Part shown: piece after piece, positions 50,670 through 59,170 of the stretch | Layout: each line of letters starts with the position of its first letter | Position numbering within the stretch: the first letter of the stretch is position 1 | Assembly: GCA_963837445.1 (NCBI GenBank) | Contig: CAWINK010000021.1 | Coordinates: forward strand, 310,001 to 374,000 | Length of the DNA: 64,000 nucleotides | Reading direction: 5' to 3' | Source of the DNA: JACVRW01 sp963837445 | Lineage (GTDB): Bacteria > Actinomycetota > Thermoleophilia > Solirubrobacterales > Thermoleophilaceae | Notes under the pieces: model-generated | Databases searched by the model: none | Seen by the model: the letters and a program-made list of their open reading frames with translations, nothing else | What the model was told of the DNA's origin: nothing | Made by a program: the position numbers and the translations under genes

Positions 50670-51203
50670 TTAGGTCGCCTTCGCGACCTGCTTGCGTAGT
50701 CGTTCAAGTCTGTTGCGAACGGTGCCGTCCAGGACCATGTTCCCGACCTGGACCTTGAGACCGCCGAGCACGTCGGGGTCCACATTCGAGGAGAGCTCGA
50801 CGGTGCGGTCGGTCTGCTCCTCGATTCGCTTGCCGATGTCCTTCACGAGCCCCTCGTCCAGCTCGATCGCGCTCGTCACGGTCACCGGAAGCAGCTTGTT
50901 CTCCTCGGCCCAGAGCGAGTCGAACTCGCGCCTGATGCGGAACAGCGCCGGCATCCGGTGGCGCTCCGCGAGCAGCTCGAGGAAGTTCACGAACCGCTCG
51001 TCGGCGTCGGTCACGATCTTACGCACGCCGTCCCGCTTCTCCTCGGACGAGAAGTAGGGCGAGAACAGGAACACCTGGAGGGTGCGGTCCTCGTCGAGGG
51101 CCTCCGCGAACTCGCCGAGCTCGTCGTGCACGCGGTCGAGCACGTCGTGCTCCTTGGCGACCTCGAACAGCGAGCGTGCGTAGACCTCGGCGATCTCCTC
51201 CAT
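50670..51203 (-). CDS. atpH: ATP synthase F1 delta subunit
   Basis: A 177-residue peripheral-stalk subunit. EEIAEVYARSLFEVAKEHDV and FLFSPYFSSEEKRDGVRKIV are the N-terminal six-helix bundle; FVNFLELLAERHRMPALFRI is the conserved middle; DRTVELSSNVDPDVLGGLKV and VGNMVLDGTVRNRLERLRKQ form the C-terminal domain that binds subunit b. It is placed 3 bases after atpF and 12 bases before atpA. Confidence 0.93.
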   Translation of the reverse strand: MEEIAEVYARSLFEVAKEHDVLDRVHDELGEFAEALDEDRTLQVFLFSPYFSSEEKRDGVRKIVTDADERFVNFLELLAERHRMPALFRIRREFDSLWAEENKLLPVTVTSAIELDEGLVKDIGKRIEEQTDRTVELSSNVDPDVLGGLKVQVGNMVLDGTVRNRLERLRKQVAKAT

Positions 51204-51206
51204 GGG

Positions 51207-51788
51207 CTAGCGGCCGTTCCCTTCCGTGCCGGCGAGCTCCGAGAAGTCGACCTCGCTGAGCGCCTCCTCGATCAGGCGGCGGTGGTCATCGTCGGTGAGC
51301 GACTTGCGCGTGATCTTCTCCGTGGCCATCACGGTGAGGTCGGCGACCTCCTTGCGGAGCTCGTCGAGCGCGCGGCGCGTCTCGTGCTCGATGTCACGGC
51401 GTGCCGCCGCGAGCAGCTCCTCGCGCTGCTTGGTGGCCGCCACCTTGGTCTCGTCGGCCACGTTGTCCGCCGCCTTGCGCGCACGGGCGACGATGTCCTC
51501 CGCCTGCTCGCGGGCCTCACGCAGCCGCGCCCGGTACTCCTCGAGCAGCTCGTCGGCCTCCTGCTTGGCACGCTGCGCCGACTGAATCGACTCCTCGATC
51601 GCCACGCGGCGGCGGTCGAGAGCCGCGGCGATGCGCGGGAAGGCGAGCTTGTTCAGCAGGTAGAGAGTGATGCCGAAGGCGAGCAGCGTCCAGATCATCA
51701 GCCCGAGGCTCGGGCTGACGAGGAAGCTGCCGCCGCCGTCTTCGCTTTCGGCCTGGGCGATAACGAGGATGTCGCCTAGCGCGCCCAC
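51207..51788 (-). CDS. atpF: ATP synthase F0 b subunit
   Basis: A 193-residue membrane-anchored stator stalk. One span (LGLMIWTLLAFGITLYLLNK, about residues 28-47) is followed by a long charged coiled coil of about 120 residues (FPRIAAALDRRRVAIEESIQ, ADELLEEYRARLREAREQAE) to the delta-binding end. GTG 51788 is contiguous with the atpE stop. Confidence 0.93.
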   Translation of the reverse strand: MGALGDILVIAQAESEDGGGSFLVSPSLGLMIWTLLAFGITLYLLNKLAFPRIAAALDRRRVAIEESIQSAQRAKQEADELLEEYRARLREAREQAEDIVARARKAADNVADETKVAATKQREELLAAARRDIEHETRRALDELRKEVADLTVMATEKITRKSLTDDDHRRLIEEALSEVDFSELAGTEGNGR

Positions 51789-52055
51789 CTAGAGGAAGAA
51801 CGCGATCAGGCCGAAGATGAACGCGTAGAACACGATCGCCTCGGTGAGGGCGAATCCGAGCCACTGGATGCTCGTGATCTCCTCGCGCATCTCGGGCTGA
51901 CGGGTGACCGACTCGATCACCTTGCCGAAGATGTATCCGACGCCGATGCCGGGGCCGATCGTGCCAAGCCCGGCTCCGACGCCGAGGGCGATCGCCTTCA
52001 GGCCGTCGGTCGGGTCGGCTGCCTGTGCGATGGGTATCAGGACTGCAAGATCCAT
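51789..52055 (-). CDS. atpE: ATP synthase F0 c subunit
   Basis: An 88-residue two-helix ring subunit. Helix 1: LKAIALGVGAGLGTIGPGIG (GxGxGxGx packing motif). The polar loop has RQPEMREE (Arg-Gln-Pro). Helix 2: GFALTEAIVFYAFIFGLIAF with the ion-binding carboxylate Glu72 in TEA; no additional sodium-site Gln/Ser pattern is obvious, so protons are the likely ion. ATG 52055 has AGGAGG 4 nt upstream. Confidence 0.95.
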   Translation of the reverse strand: MDLAVLIPIAQAADPTDGLKAIALGVGAGLGTIGPGIGVGYIFGKVIESVTRQPEMREEITSIQWLGFALTEAIVFYAFIFGLIAFFL

Positions 52056-52063
52056 GGGACCTC

Positions 52064-52964
52064 CTAATGGCCTCCGGCGCTTGCCTCGCCGAAGTAGATG
52101 GATGTGAGCGTCGCGAAGATGAAGGCCTGGAGCGTGGCGATCAGGCCGACCTCCAGCATGAAGAAGGCGATCGCGATCGGCAGCGTGATCCAGCCGAGCG
52201 CGGCGAGTCCGAGCAGCACCGCCAGGCCGCCGCCCATGAACAGGATCAGCAGGTGGCCGGCGAGGATGTTGGCGAACAGTCGCACCGACAGCGAGATGAT
52301 CCGCATGAACTGGGAGATCACCTCGATGAAGAAGATCGGGACGGCCGCGGGGCCGGAGACGCCCGCCGGCAGCCAGCCCTTGAGGTGACCGCGAATCCCA
52401 TGGCTGCGCACCCCCTCGATCTGATAGCCGCCCCAGACGACGAGCGTGAGCACGAGCGGAATCGAGAGGTTCGCGGTGGCCGCATACAGTGCGAAGGCCG
52501 GGAGGGCGAAGCCGAAGACGTCGACCGTCTCGTGCGTGTTCGTGGGCAGCGGGATGTAGCCGAGCATGTTCGAGAACCAGATGAAGAAGAACAGCGTGGC
52601 CACGAAGGGGAAGTACTTCGCCGCGGTGGCGCTCGGCATGTTGCCCCTGGCGATCTGGGTGTAGGTGAGGTCGTATGCGCCCTCGATGAGCGTCTGCACC
52701 CGGTTCGGGCGCTCCTGCATCCGCTTGGCGATCCAGATCATGGTGCCCGCGGTGATCGCGCAGGCGAGGAAGACGTAGAGGACGGCCTTGTTGATCGACA
52801 TGTCGATGCCGGCGATCTTCAGCTCGATCCAGGGGTCGAGCTTGAACTCGTTCTGTGGCTTGAAGTGCGTCGTTCTTGCCGTCGCTGCCGAAGATTCCGT
52901 AGAGCGCGATGGCGCCGCCCAGCCAGATGAAGATGCCGAGCAGGATCTTGCCGCGGCGGCTCAC
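52064..52964 (-). CDS. atpB: ATP synthase F0 a subunit, one frameshift
   Basis: The stator subunit that forms the ion half-channels. The conserved part includes YFPFVATLFFFIWFSNMLGY, LSVRLFANILAGHLLILFMG with the essential Arg, and IAFFMLEVGLIATLQAFIFA. The N-terminus VSRRGKILLGIFIWLGGAIA is in another frame: an extra base near 52867-52874 separates it from HFKPQNEFKLDPWIELKIAG, which leads into MSINKAVLYVF. GTG 52964 overlaps the atpI stop (GTGA). Only the part from ATG 52801 is open in a single frame. An assembly error is likely, as the gene is essential for the complex. Confidence 0.88.
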
Positions 52965-53357
52965 CGGCGCTCCTCGAACGGCCGGCCGATCAGCTGGCCC
53001 GTGAAGTAGAACGTGAAGAGGGTGATCGAGAGGATCGCGGCGGACAGCCCGGCCTCGCGCTCGGACAGGCCCGACCACGAAGATCGATCCGGCGACGATC
53101 CAGCCGCGCGCGATCATCGAGCCGGTGAGCAGGCCGGCGACGGTGCGGGGGTCGTCAGACGCGCGGGCCTGCTTCTCGATCAGCACCTGAATCCCGCGCT
53201 GGACGAGCCATCCAAACGCCGCGCCGGCCCAGCCGAGCAGCGGCAGATCCGCCGCCAGGAAAACCGGCAGCGCGAGCGCGAGCAGCGCAAGGTCCAGGTA
53301 CCGCATCATGCGCAGCGGCATGGGGGTATCGGATGCTGTCAAAGCGCGGGTGCTCAA
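52961..53357 (-). CDS. AtpI-like ATP synthase assembly protein, one frameshift
   Basis: About 131 residues after correction; a four-span membrane protein in the position of atpI/AtpZ: YLDLALLALALPVFLAADLP, GWAGAAFGWLVQRGIQVLIE, AGLLTGSMIARGWIVAGSIF, and, after a one-base shift near 53068-53073, LSEREAGLSAAILSITLFTF with YFTGQLIGRPFEERR-stop. It probably helps c-ring assembly or Mg2+ supply. TTG 53357 is preferred because GGAG lies 6 nt upstream; ATG 53321 is the alternative. Confidence 0.72.
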
Positions 53358-53422
53358 GAGGTTCTCCGGGGGAGCGAGGGGCGGGCGGGCTACACATCTG
53401 TGCTCTCTACCCGGGGCGCTGA

Positions 53423-53461
53423 AGCCTATATGAGCGGAGGACTTTGTGACTACTTTGTGAC
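53423..53461 (-). promoter_or_regulatory. Promoter of the atp operon with tandem GTCACAAAGT repeat
   Basis: On the minus strand GTCACAAAGT occurs twice with one base between (53461-53452 and 53450-53441), followed by TATAGGCT (53430-53423) as the -10. The leader is about 60 nt and ends with GGAG before TTG 53357. The repeats overlap the last codons and stop of the upstream membrane protein gene, so the promoter is embedded in its 3' end. Confidence 0.55.
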
Positions 53462-54169
53462 AGTTGGCTCGCGCCCCTCAGGTCCGCCTCCACGACGCCT
53501 CGCCCAGTACGAGCCCGGCTGTGCCGGACGGGCGGCACCGATCAGAGCCACGAGCGGGAAGAAGAACCCGACGATCCCCATGAAGCGCTTGCCCTTCAGG
53601 AGGCAGACGACGGCGAGCGAGGCCCCGAGTAACTGCCACGGCACCAGGAAAGCTCGGCTCTCTCCCCCGGTGAGCTCGTCGCCTCCCACTCCGAGCAGCA
53701 GCAGGAAAGCTTCGTAGACGTCGATCCAGAACCACAGGCCGAGTAGGGAGATCACCAGCAGGCAGACGGTCACGACGACTGCGTCGATCGATTGACGGCC
53801 CTTGCTCGACCAGTAGACGTCCTCGAGGTTCAGCCAGAGCGCGAACTCGTCCAGCGTCAGTCCCATCCCTACGCCGAACGCGATCGCCGTCAGCTCGAGC
53901 CAGGGACTGCCGAGGTCGACCGCCAGGCCGAGATAGCCCATGGTGAGCAGGAGCAGGATCCCCCACACCAGGTGGTGGATATGCGTGCCGCCCTTGGTCT
54001 CGACGTTGCCGGGCCACCAGCTGACCTGCGCACGGATCAGGTGTGCGCTCGTACGGATGAAGCCGAACGTGATGACGAAGGCCAGCAGGATGAGGAAGTG
54101 GGTCTCCTTGCCCGCCGCCTCGATATGGACGCGATAGGCCTCGCTGATGTGGTCGAAGAAGCTCTCCAC
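53450..54169 (-). CDS. Conserved integral membrane protein, unknown function
   Basis: A 239-residue protein with about seven spans. A cytosolic start SFFDHISEAYRVHIEAAGKE leads into LILLAFVITFGFIRTSAHLI. Notable are the His-rich THIHHLVWGILLLLTMGYLG and the acidic GVGMGLTLDEFALWLNLEDV, polar groups within membrane segments that suggest metal or ion binding. I believe it belongs to a group of actinobacterial membrane proteins without assigned role. GTG 54169 has TACCAT 10 nt upstream. The gene's end carries the atp promoter. Confidence 0.75.
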   Translation of the reverse strand: MESFFDHISEAYRVHIEAAGKETHFLILLAFVITFGFIRTSAHLIRAQVSWWPGNVETKGGTHIHHLVWGILLLLTMGYLGLAVDLGSPWLELTAIAFGVGMGLTLDEFALWLNLEDVYWSSKGRQSIDAVVVTVCLLVISLLGLWFWIDVYEAFLLLLGVGGDELTGGESRAFLVPWQLLGASLAVVCLLKGKRFMGIVGFFFPLVALIGAARPAQPGSYWARRRGGGPEGREPTVTK

Positions 54170-54185
54170 CCGGCGGCCGATGGTA
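54170..54185 (-). promoter_or_regulatory. Promoter -10, membrane protein gene
   Basis: TACCAT (minus strand 54185-54180) lies 10 nt before GTG 54169. Confidence 0.4.
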
Positions 54186-54203
54186 CGGCCCAGCGGCCCG
54201 CTC

Positions 54204-55070
54204 CTACGGCTTCGCTGTCATCGAGCCAACCACGCCGGACTGGAGAACGGCGCTGCCCCCGGTGAGCTTGCCGTCGTGGCGCTCGTTCTCACCGAGCAGC
54301 TCGTAGCTGTCGCGGTTGAAGATGAGGATGCTGCGGTAGCCGGCGTAGTCCACGGCCACGCCCACCCCCGAGCGACCCGCCACGTCGCGCTCGCTCTTGA
54401 CCAGCTTGATGCCGGGGATCAGGGCGGCCGAACGCAGCAGCGCGGCCTCGAGATCCGCGGGGATCGGGTTCTCGCGCAGGAGGTCGCCGACGATCACGAA
54501 GGTCTCGTGGTCGACGGAGTGCCCGCACTCGCAGTCCACGGCCGCCTGGCGCAGGCGCGCGTGGAGCGACTCCGCGTCGCGCGGGAGAGCCAGGAGCTCG
54601 GCGTAGCTCATCGGCTCGTCGCCGAGGCGGAACGGTCCCTCCTTTGGCGGACCCACACGGAAGTCCGCCCCGGGCTGGCGCTCGTCGAGCCAGCGCCGGG
54701 TGCCGTCGATCGCGAGCCAGCTCTCGCGGTCCGCTGGGTCGCCGTTCCAGAAGGTCTTCGTCCGGACGTAGAAGAACTCGCCCGGCTGCAGCGGACGGGA
54801 CAGCCCGCCCTTCTGCGACTTCGCCGCCAGCCGCAGCGTCTCGGCGGCGCTGGCCTCCGGCGTGCCGAGGCGGCTCTCGCGCTCGCCTGGGATCACGAGC
54901 GCGGCGGCGACCGCCGCGGCCGCGACACACGCCCCGATCGCAACGCGTCCGCCCCAGCGCGGCCGGCGTGGCTCCGGCTGGCGCCAGGCGCGCTCGGCGC
55001 GGGCGCTGGCAAGCGCGCTCGGCGGTGCCGTGCTTGCGCGGAACGACCGGATCAGATCGAGCTCATCCAT
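54204..55070 (-). CDS. CU044_5270-like membrane-anchored protein (putative anti-sigma)
   Basis: A 288-residue protein with a cytosolic N-terminus (MDELDLIRSFRAST, the short motif often found in ECF-associated anti-sigma proteins), one membrane span at about 43-62 (GRVAIGACVAAAAVAAALVI), and an extracytoplasmic domain with PLQPGEFFYVRTKTFWNGDP, LLALPRDAESLHARLRQAAV and RSILIFNRDSYELLGENERH. It overlaps the ECF sigma gene by 8 bases, so co-production and a regulatory pair are likely. The signal sensed is unknown. Confidence 0.78.
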   Translation of the reverse strand: MDELDLIRSFRASTAPPSALASARAERAWRQPEPRRPRWGGRVAIGACVAAAAVAAALVIPGERESRLGTPEASAAETLRLAAKSQKGGLSRPLQPGEFFYVRTKTFWNGDPADRESWLAIDGTRRWLDERQPGADFRVGPPKEGPFRLGDEPMSYAELLALPRDAESLHARLRQAAVDCECGHSVDHETFVIVGDLLRENPIPADLEAALLRSAALIPGIKLVKSERDVAGRSGVGVAVDYAGYRSILIFNRDSYELLGENERHDGKLTGGSAVLQSGVVGSMTAKP

Positions 55071-55641
55071 GGTTTTCCTCCAGGTGTCGGCGCACACGTG
55101 CGCGGGCGCGGTGAAGTCGTGATTTGACGGTGCCGGGAGAGATCGACAGCGCCGCCGCGATCTCCGGATAGCCGAGCTCGGCCCACGCGTAGAGGAGCAG
55201 CACGTCGCGTTCATCCCTCGAGAGCAGTGCGAGCGCGGCCGCCAGCGCGGGCCCGGCCGCCGCGGAGTCCGCCTGGGCGGCAACGTGATCGTCGTGCGAC
55301 GGCGCGGCCGGGTCCGTGCCGGTGCGTGCGTACGCCCGCAGCTCGCGCTCCTCGCGGCGCCAGTGGCGCTGGGCGAGGCGGGTGGCTATCCCGAACAGCC
55401 ACGGGCGGGCGTCCTCGTACGACCCGTCGTAGCGGCGGCGCTTCGCGAAGGCCACGGCGAAGGCCTCGGCGGCCAGCTCGTCGGCCATATCCGCGCCCAG
55501 TCGCCGCGCGAGATATCGGTGAACGGCGGCGTGATGGCGCTCGAAGACGCGGCCAAAGGCTGCGGGCGTCTCGAGCGACGCCGCGATGGCGGTGGCGTCT
55601 GAGAGTTCAGGCTGCTCCGCCTGCAGAAGACCGAGGGTCAC
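55063..55641 (-). CDS. ECF-type RNA polymerase sigma factor
   Basis: A 192-residue sigma-70 factor with only regions 2 and 4. Region 2: FGRVFERHHAAVHRYLARRL, ADMADELAAEAFAVAFAKRR and ARPWLFGIATRLAQRHWRRE. Region 4: LALLSRDERDVLLLYAWAEL and GYPEIAAALSISPGTVKSRL with the helix-turn-helix, then HRARARVRRHLEENHG. GTG 55641 is used because GGGAG lies 9 nt upstream; TTG 55659 is possible. Coupled to the downstream membrane protein. No target promoter motif was searched. Confidence 0.9.
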   Translation of the reverse strand: MTLGLLQAEQPELSDATAIAASLETPAAFGRVFERHHAAVHRYLARRLGADMADELAAEAFAVAFAKRRRYDGSYEDARPWLFGIATRLAQRHWRREERELRAYARTGTDPAAPSHDDHVAAQADSAAAGPALAAALALLSRDERDVLLLYAWAELGYPEIAAALSISPGTVKSRLHRARARVRRHLEENHG

Positions 55642-55677
55642 ACCCTTACTCTCCCGCAAGCGCCTGAGCGGTTCTCG

Positions 55678-56904
55678 CTAGGCCACGCGCAGGGCGCGGG
55701 CGCGGCCCGCGTCGATGGCGCGCAGGAAGGCGCTGACCACCTCGGCGTCGAACTGGCTGCCCGTCCCGGCCTCGAGCTCAGCCCGGGCCATCTCCGCTCC
55801 GAGCGCGGGTCGGTACACGCGGTCCGCGGTCATCGCCTCGTACGCGTCCGCCACGCCGAGGATGCGCGCCTCGAGCGGGATCTCGTCGCCGCTCGAGCCG
55901 TAGGGGTAGCCGAGGCCGTCCGGCCGCTCGTGGTGGGCCAGGATCCAGGCGCGCAGGTCGTCGAACTCGGGCGGCGACAGCAGCCGCGCGGCGATCTCCG
56001 GGTGCGTGTACATCTCCTGCCACTCCTCGGCGTCGAGCGGTCCGGGCTTCGAGAGCACGGTGTCGGAGATGCCGATCTTGCCGATGTCGTGCAGCACGCC
56101 CGCGAGGCGCACGCGCTCCACGCGCTCCTCCTCGAGGCCGAGCTCGCGCGCCATCAGCTCCGCGTAGCGCCCCACGGTGTGCGAGTGCTGGCCGGTGCCG
56201 GTGTCGCGGATGTCGAGCGCCTCGGCGAGCGCGATCACGGTGGCGAGCTGGAGCTGGCCGTCCGCCTGCCCGCCCGGATCCGCGAGCGTGCGCGCCACCT
56301 CGTCGCTGTAGATCACGGTGCGGTCGCAGCCGAGGTCCTTGGCGGCGGCCACGGCGCGATCGGCTGCGCGCAGCAGGCCCACGCCGTCGGTCCCGTGCGC
56401 CGGGCTGCTCGCCACGCCGAAGCTGATCGTCACGGGTACGGCGGCCTCGGCAAAGGTGCGGTGGGTCGCGCGGCGCAGGCGCTCGGCAACGATGAAGGCG
56501 CCGCGCTCGTCCGTCTCGGGAAGCAGCAGCGCGAACTCCTCGCCGCCGATGCGGGCCGCCTGGTCGATGCGGCGCTTCCACTTGAGGCAGTCGTTCGCCA
56601 CGAGCTGGAGAGCGGTGTCGCCGGCGGCGTGGCCCTGGCGCTCGTTCACGGCGGAGAATGAATCCAGGTCGCCCACGATCACCGACAGCGGACGGCCGGC
56701 GCGCGTGGCGCGCTCGAGCTCCATGTCCAGCATCTCCTCGAGGGCGCGGCGGTTCATGAGTCCGGTGAGGGAGTCCGTCCGGGTCGCGTCAGAGATGCGG
56801 CCGCGCAGTCCCCTGATGCGCCTGCGCTGGTGCAGGGCAAGGACCGCCAGTGCGAGGACGCAGGCGTATGGGACGAACGGAGCGAGGGTGCCTACCGGCT
56901 CCAT
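55678..56904 (-). CDS. GGDEF and HD-GYP domain protein (c-di-GMP turnover)
   Basis: A 408-residue signalling protein. One N-terminal span (PFVPYACVLALAVLALHQRR) is followed by a GGDEF domain (about 55-215): DSLTGLMNRRALEEMLDMEL, VIVGDLDSFSAVNERQGHAA, and the active site RIGGEEFALLLP with an RxxD (RRID) inhibitory site five residues before it. An HD-GYP domain (about 230-400) has HSHTVGRYAELMARELGLEE, GVLHDIGKIGISDTVLSKPG and ILAHHERPDGLGYPYGSSGD. It could both make and break c-di-GMP. ATG 56904 precedes the span. Confidence 0.9.
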   Translation of the reverse strand: MEPVGTLAPFVPYACVLALAVLALHQRRRIRGLRGRISDATRTDSLTGLMNRRALEEMLDMELERATRAGRPLSVIVGDLDSFSAVNERQGHAAGDTALQLVANDCLKWKRRIDQAARIGGEEFALLLPETDERGAFIVAERLRRATHRTFAEAAVPVTISFGVASSPAHGTDGVGLLRAADRAVAAAKDLGCDRTVIYSDEVARTLADPGGQADGQLQLATVIALAEALDIRDTGTGQHSHTVGRYAELMARELGLEEERVERVRLAGVLHDIGKIGISDTVLSKPGPLDAEEWQEMYTHPEIAARLLSPPEFDDLRAWILAHHERPDGLGYPYGSSGDEIPLEARILGVADAYEAMTADRVYRPALGAEMARAELEAGTGSQFDAEVVSAFLRAIDAGRARALRVA

Positions 56905-56959
56905 CTCCCGTTGTGTATCGACCGAAGTCCGCCGTCCCTTGAAAGGGTCCACCCGAAAC

Positions 56960-58614
56960 TCAAACGGCCCGGAGCAGCGCCTCCACGACGTCGGGATTGA
57001 ACTGTTGGCCCGACTCGCGGCGCAGCTCCTCGGCCGCCTCGTCTGGAGCGAGCGCGGGGCGGTATGGGCGGTCGCTGGTCATCGCCTCATAGGCGTCGGC
57101 CACGGCGATGATCGCGGACTCGAGCGGCACGTCCTCGGCGACCCGGCCCTCGGGGTATCCGTGCCCGTCGGGGCGCTCGTGATGGAACAGGATCCACGAG
57201 CGGATGTCGTCGTACTCGGTGGTCTCCACCATGCGCGCGCCGACCGCCGGGTGGGCGCGCACCCAGGCCCACTCTTCGTCGGTCAGCGGCCCGGGCTTGG
57301 CCACCACCGAGTCGGGCAGAGCCACGCGACCGACGTCGTGCAGGATCCCCGCGAGCCGTACGCGCTCCACGCCCTCGGGTGGCAGGCCGAGCTCGCGAGC
57401 TGTGAGCTCCGCGAAGACGGCCCACGCGCTGGCAGTGCGTGGCGCTGCCGGTGTCGCGCACGTCGAGCGCCTCGGCGATGTTGATGAGCGCCGCCAGCTC
57501 CACGTGTACCGCGCTGTTCGCGCCACGCGCGCCCTGCGCGAGGATGCCCGGCACCTCGGCGCTCGAGATCACCGAGCGGTTGCGGCCGAGGCGCTTGGCC
57601 GCGTAGAGCGCCTGGTCCGCCGTACGCAGCAGGCCGTCGGCTGACTGCCCGTGGAGCGGATGGGTGGAGATCCCGAAGCTGATCGTGAGCGACGTGTCGG
57701 CCTGATCGGCGAACGCCTCGTTGACGGCCGCGCGGATGCGCTCCGCGAGCATGTAGGCCCCGTGCTCGTCGGAGTCGGGCGCCAGAATCGCGAACTCCTC
57801 CCCTCCCACGCGTGCGGCCCTGTCGAACCCTCGCTTCGCGCCGCGAATCGCATCGGCCACGCGCTTGAGGACGGCGTCGCCGGCAGCATGGCCGTGAATG
57901 TCGTTCACGCGCTTGAAGCGGTCGAGGTCGCCCACGATCAGGCTGAGCGGCTGGTCGGCCCGGCGGGCGCGCTCGAGCTCGACGTCGAAGACCTCCTGGA
58001 AGCCGCGGCGGTTGAGGAGATCGGTGAGCGGATCGTGGTGGGCCGCGTCGCTGAGGCCGGCGATCAGGTGAGTGAGCCGGTCACGCACGACGGAGATCAG
58101 AAAGCCGGTCACGAAGGAGAGTGGACACCGTCGCGATCCAGCCATCGAGCGGGTTCTCGGAGGGGGACTCCACCACCAGCGCGACCGCATATGCGGCGGC
58201 GATGATCGCGAGGTGGACGAACGCGGCCGAGCGTGTGAAGAAGTAGAAGACGAAGCCGGTGACCCAGACGTACGGCAGCGGCCCGTACGCGCTCGTCGAG
58301 CCCCAGCCGTAGGCGGCGGCCGTGAACAGCCCTGTGTCGAGCAGCGCGACGACGTGGAATCCCCAGAGCGGCAGGCGGTCGTAGACGAGCAGCAGGACGA
58401 CGCCCAGGAGGCCGGCGCCCGCGGCCGCCGCCAGCAGGATGTCGTCGTCCAGCTGGCCGTCGCCGGGCACGACCACCCCGACGAGGCAGACGAGAGCCCC
58501 CGCGATGCTGAGCAGCGCGGCCGTGCGAGCCATATTCGCCCGCGTGGCGGGAAGCTCGACATCGTTGCCTGTCGCTTTCCGCCAGCGCAGCCGCTCGCGG
58601 AGGGGCGGATCCAT
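56960..58614 (-). CDS. Second GGDEF/HD-GYP protein, two frameshifts
   Basis: A tandem paralogue of the previous gene, read in three frames. Part 1 (58614 to about 58118) is a six- to seven-span sensor domain: ARTAALLSIAGALVCLVGVV, FHVVALLDTGLFTAAAYGWG, YVWVTGFVFYFFTRSAAFVH. Part 2 (to about 57419) is GGDEF: DPLTDLLNRRGFQEVFDVEL, VGGEEFAILAP with RGFD as the inhibitory site. Part 3 is HD-GYP: GILHDVGRVALPDSVVAKPG, FHHERPDGHGYPEGRVAEDV. Each junction is a one-base shift in a GC-rich run with no loss of conserved sequence, so sequencing error is likely. ATG 58614 has AGGAGG 3 nt upstream. Confidence 0.85.
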
Positions 58615-58708
58615 GCTCCTCCTATGGCCTATGTGTACGAGTCCGTGAGTCCGTGGGGCCTGCGGCCACCATAAGTCCGTTAGCGCGTTCACGCCAGAAT
58701 GCCGGGCT

Positions 58709-59137
58709 GTGTGGATTCAGCGCCAGATCGAGCTGCGCGCCCGGCCGCGCGGCTTCCACCTCGTGACCGACGAGGTCGTGGGAGCCGTGCCGGAGCTGTC
58801 GCAGCTCGCGGTGGGCATCGCCACGGTGTTCATGCAGCACACGTCCGCCTCGCTCACGCTGAACGAGAACGCCTCCCCCGACGTGCGCCGCGACTTCGCC
58901 GCGTGGTTCGACCGCGCCGTTCCCGACGGCGCCGACTACTTCGCGCACACCCTCGAGGGCCCGGACGACATGCCCGCCCACATCAAGGCATCCCTGACCG
59001 GGTCCTCTCTGACCATCCCTGTGGCCGATGGCTCGCTGGCGCTCGGAACGTGGCAGGGGATTTACCTCTGCGAGCACCGCGACCGAGGCGGCCCACGGCG
59101 CGTGATCCTCACCGCGTTCGGTGAGACGACCGGCTGA
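58709..59137 (+). CDS. YjbQ family protein (UPF0047)
   Basis: A 142-residue protein of the YjbQ fold. HTSASLTLNENASPDVRRDF is the signature with the conserved His and Glu/Asn residues; SLTIPVADGSLALGTWQGIY and LCEHRDRGGPRRVILTAFGE are the other conserved blocks. E. coli YjbQ has a thiamin-phosphate synthase side activity; the physiological role is not settled. GTG 58709 is the only suitable start. The radical SAM gene follows 33 bases later on the same strand. Confidence 0.9.
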   Translation: MWIQRQIELRARPRGFHLVTDEVVGAVPELSQLAVGIATVFMQHTSASLTLNENASPDVRRDFAAWFDRAVPDGADYFAHTLEGPDDMPAHIKASLTGSSLTIPVADGSLALGTWQGIYLCEHRDRGGPRRVILTAFGETTG

Positions 59138-59170
59138 CGTAACCGCCGCCGCGTATGCGAACATGTGTTC

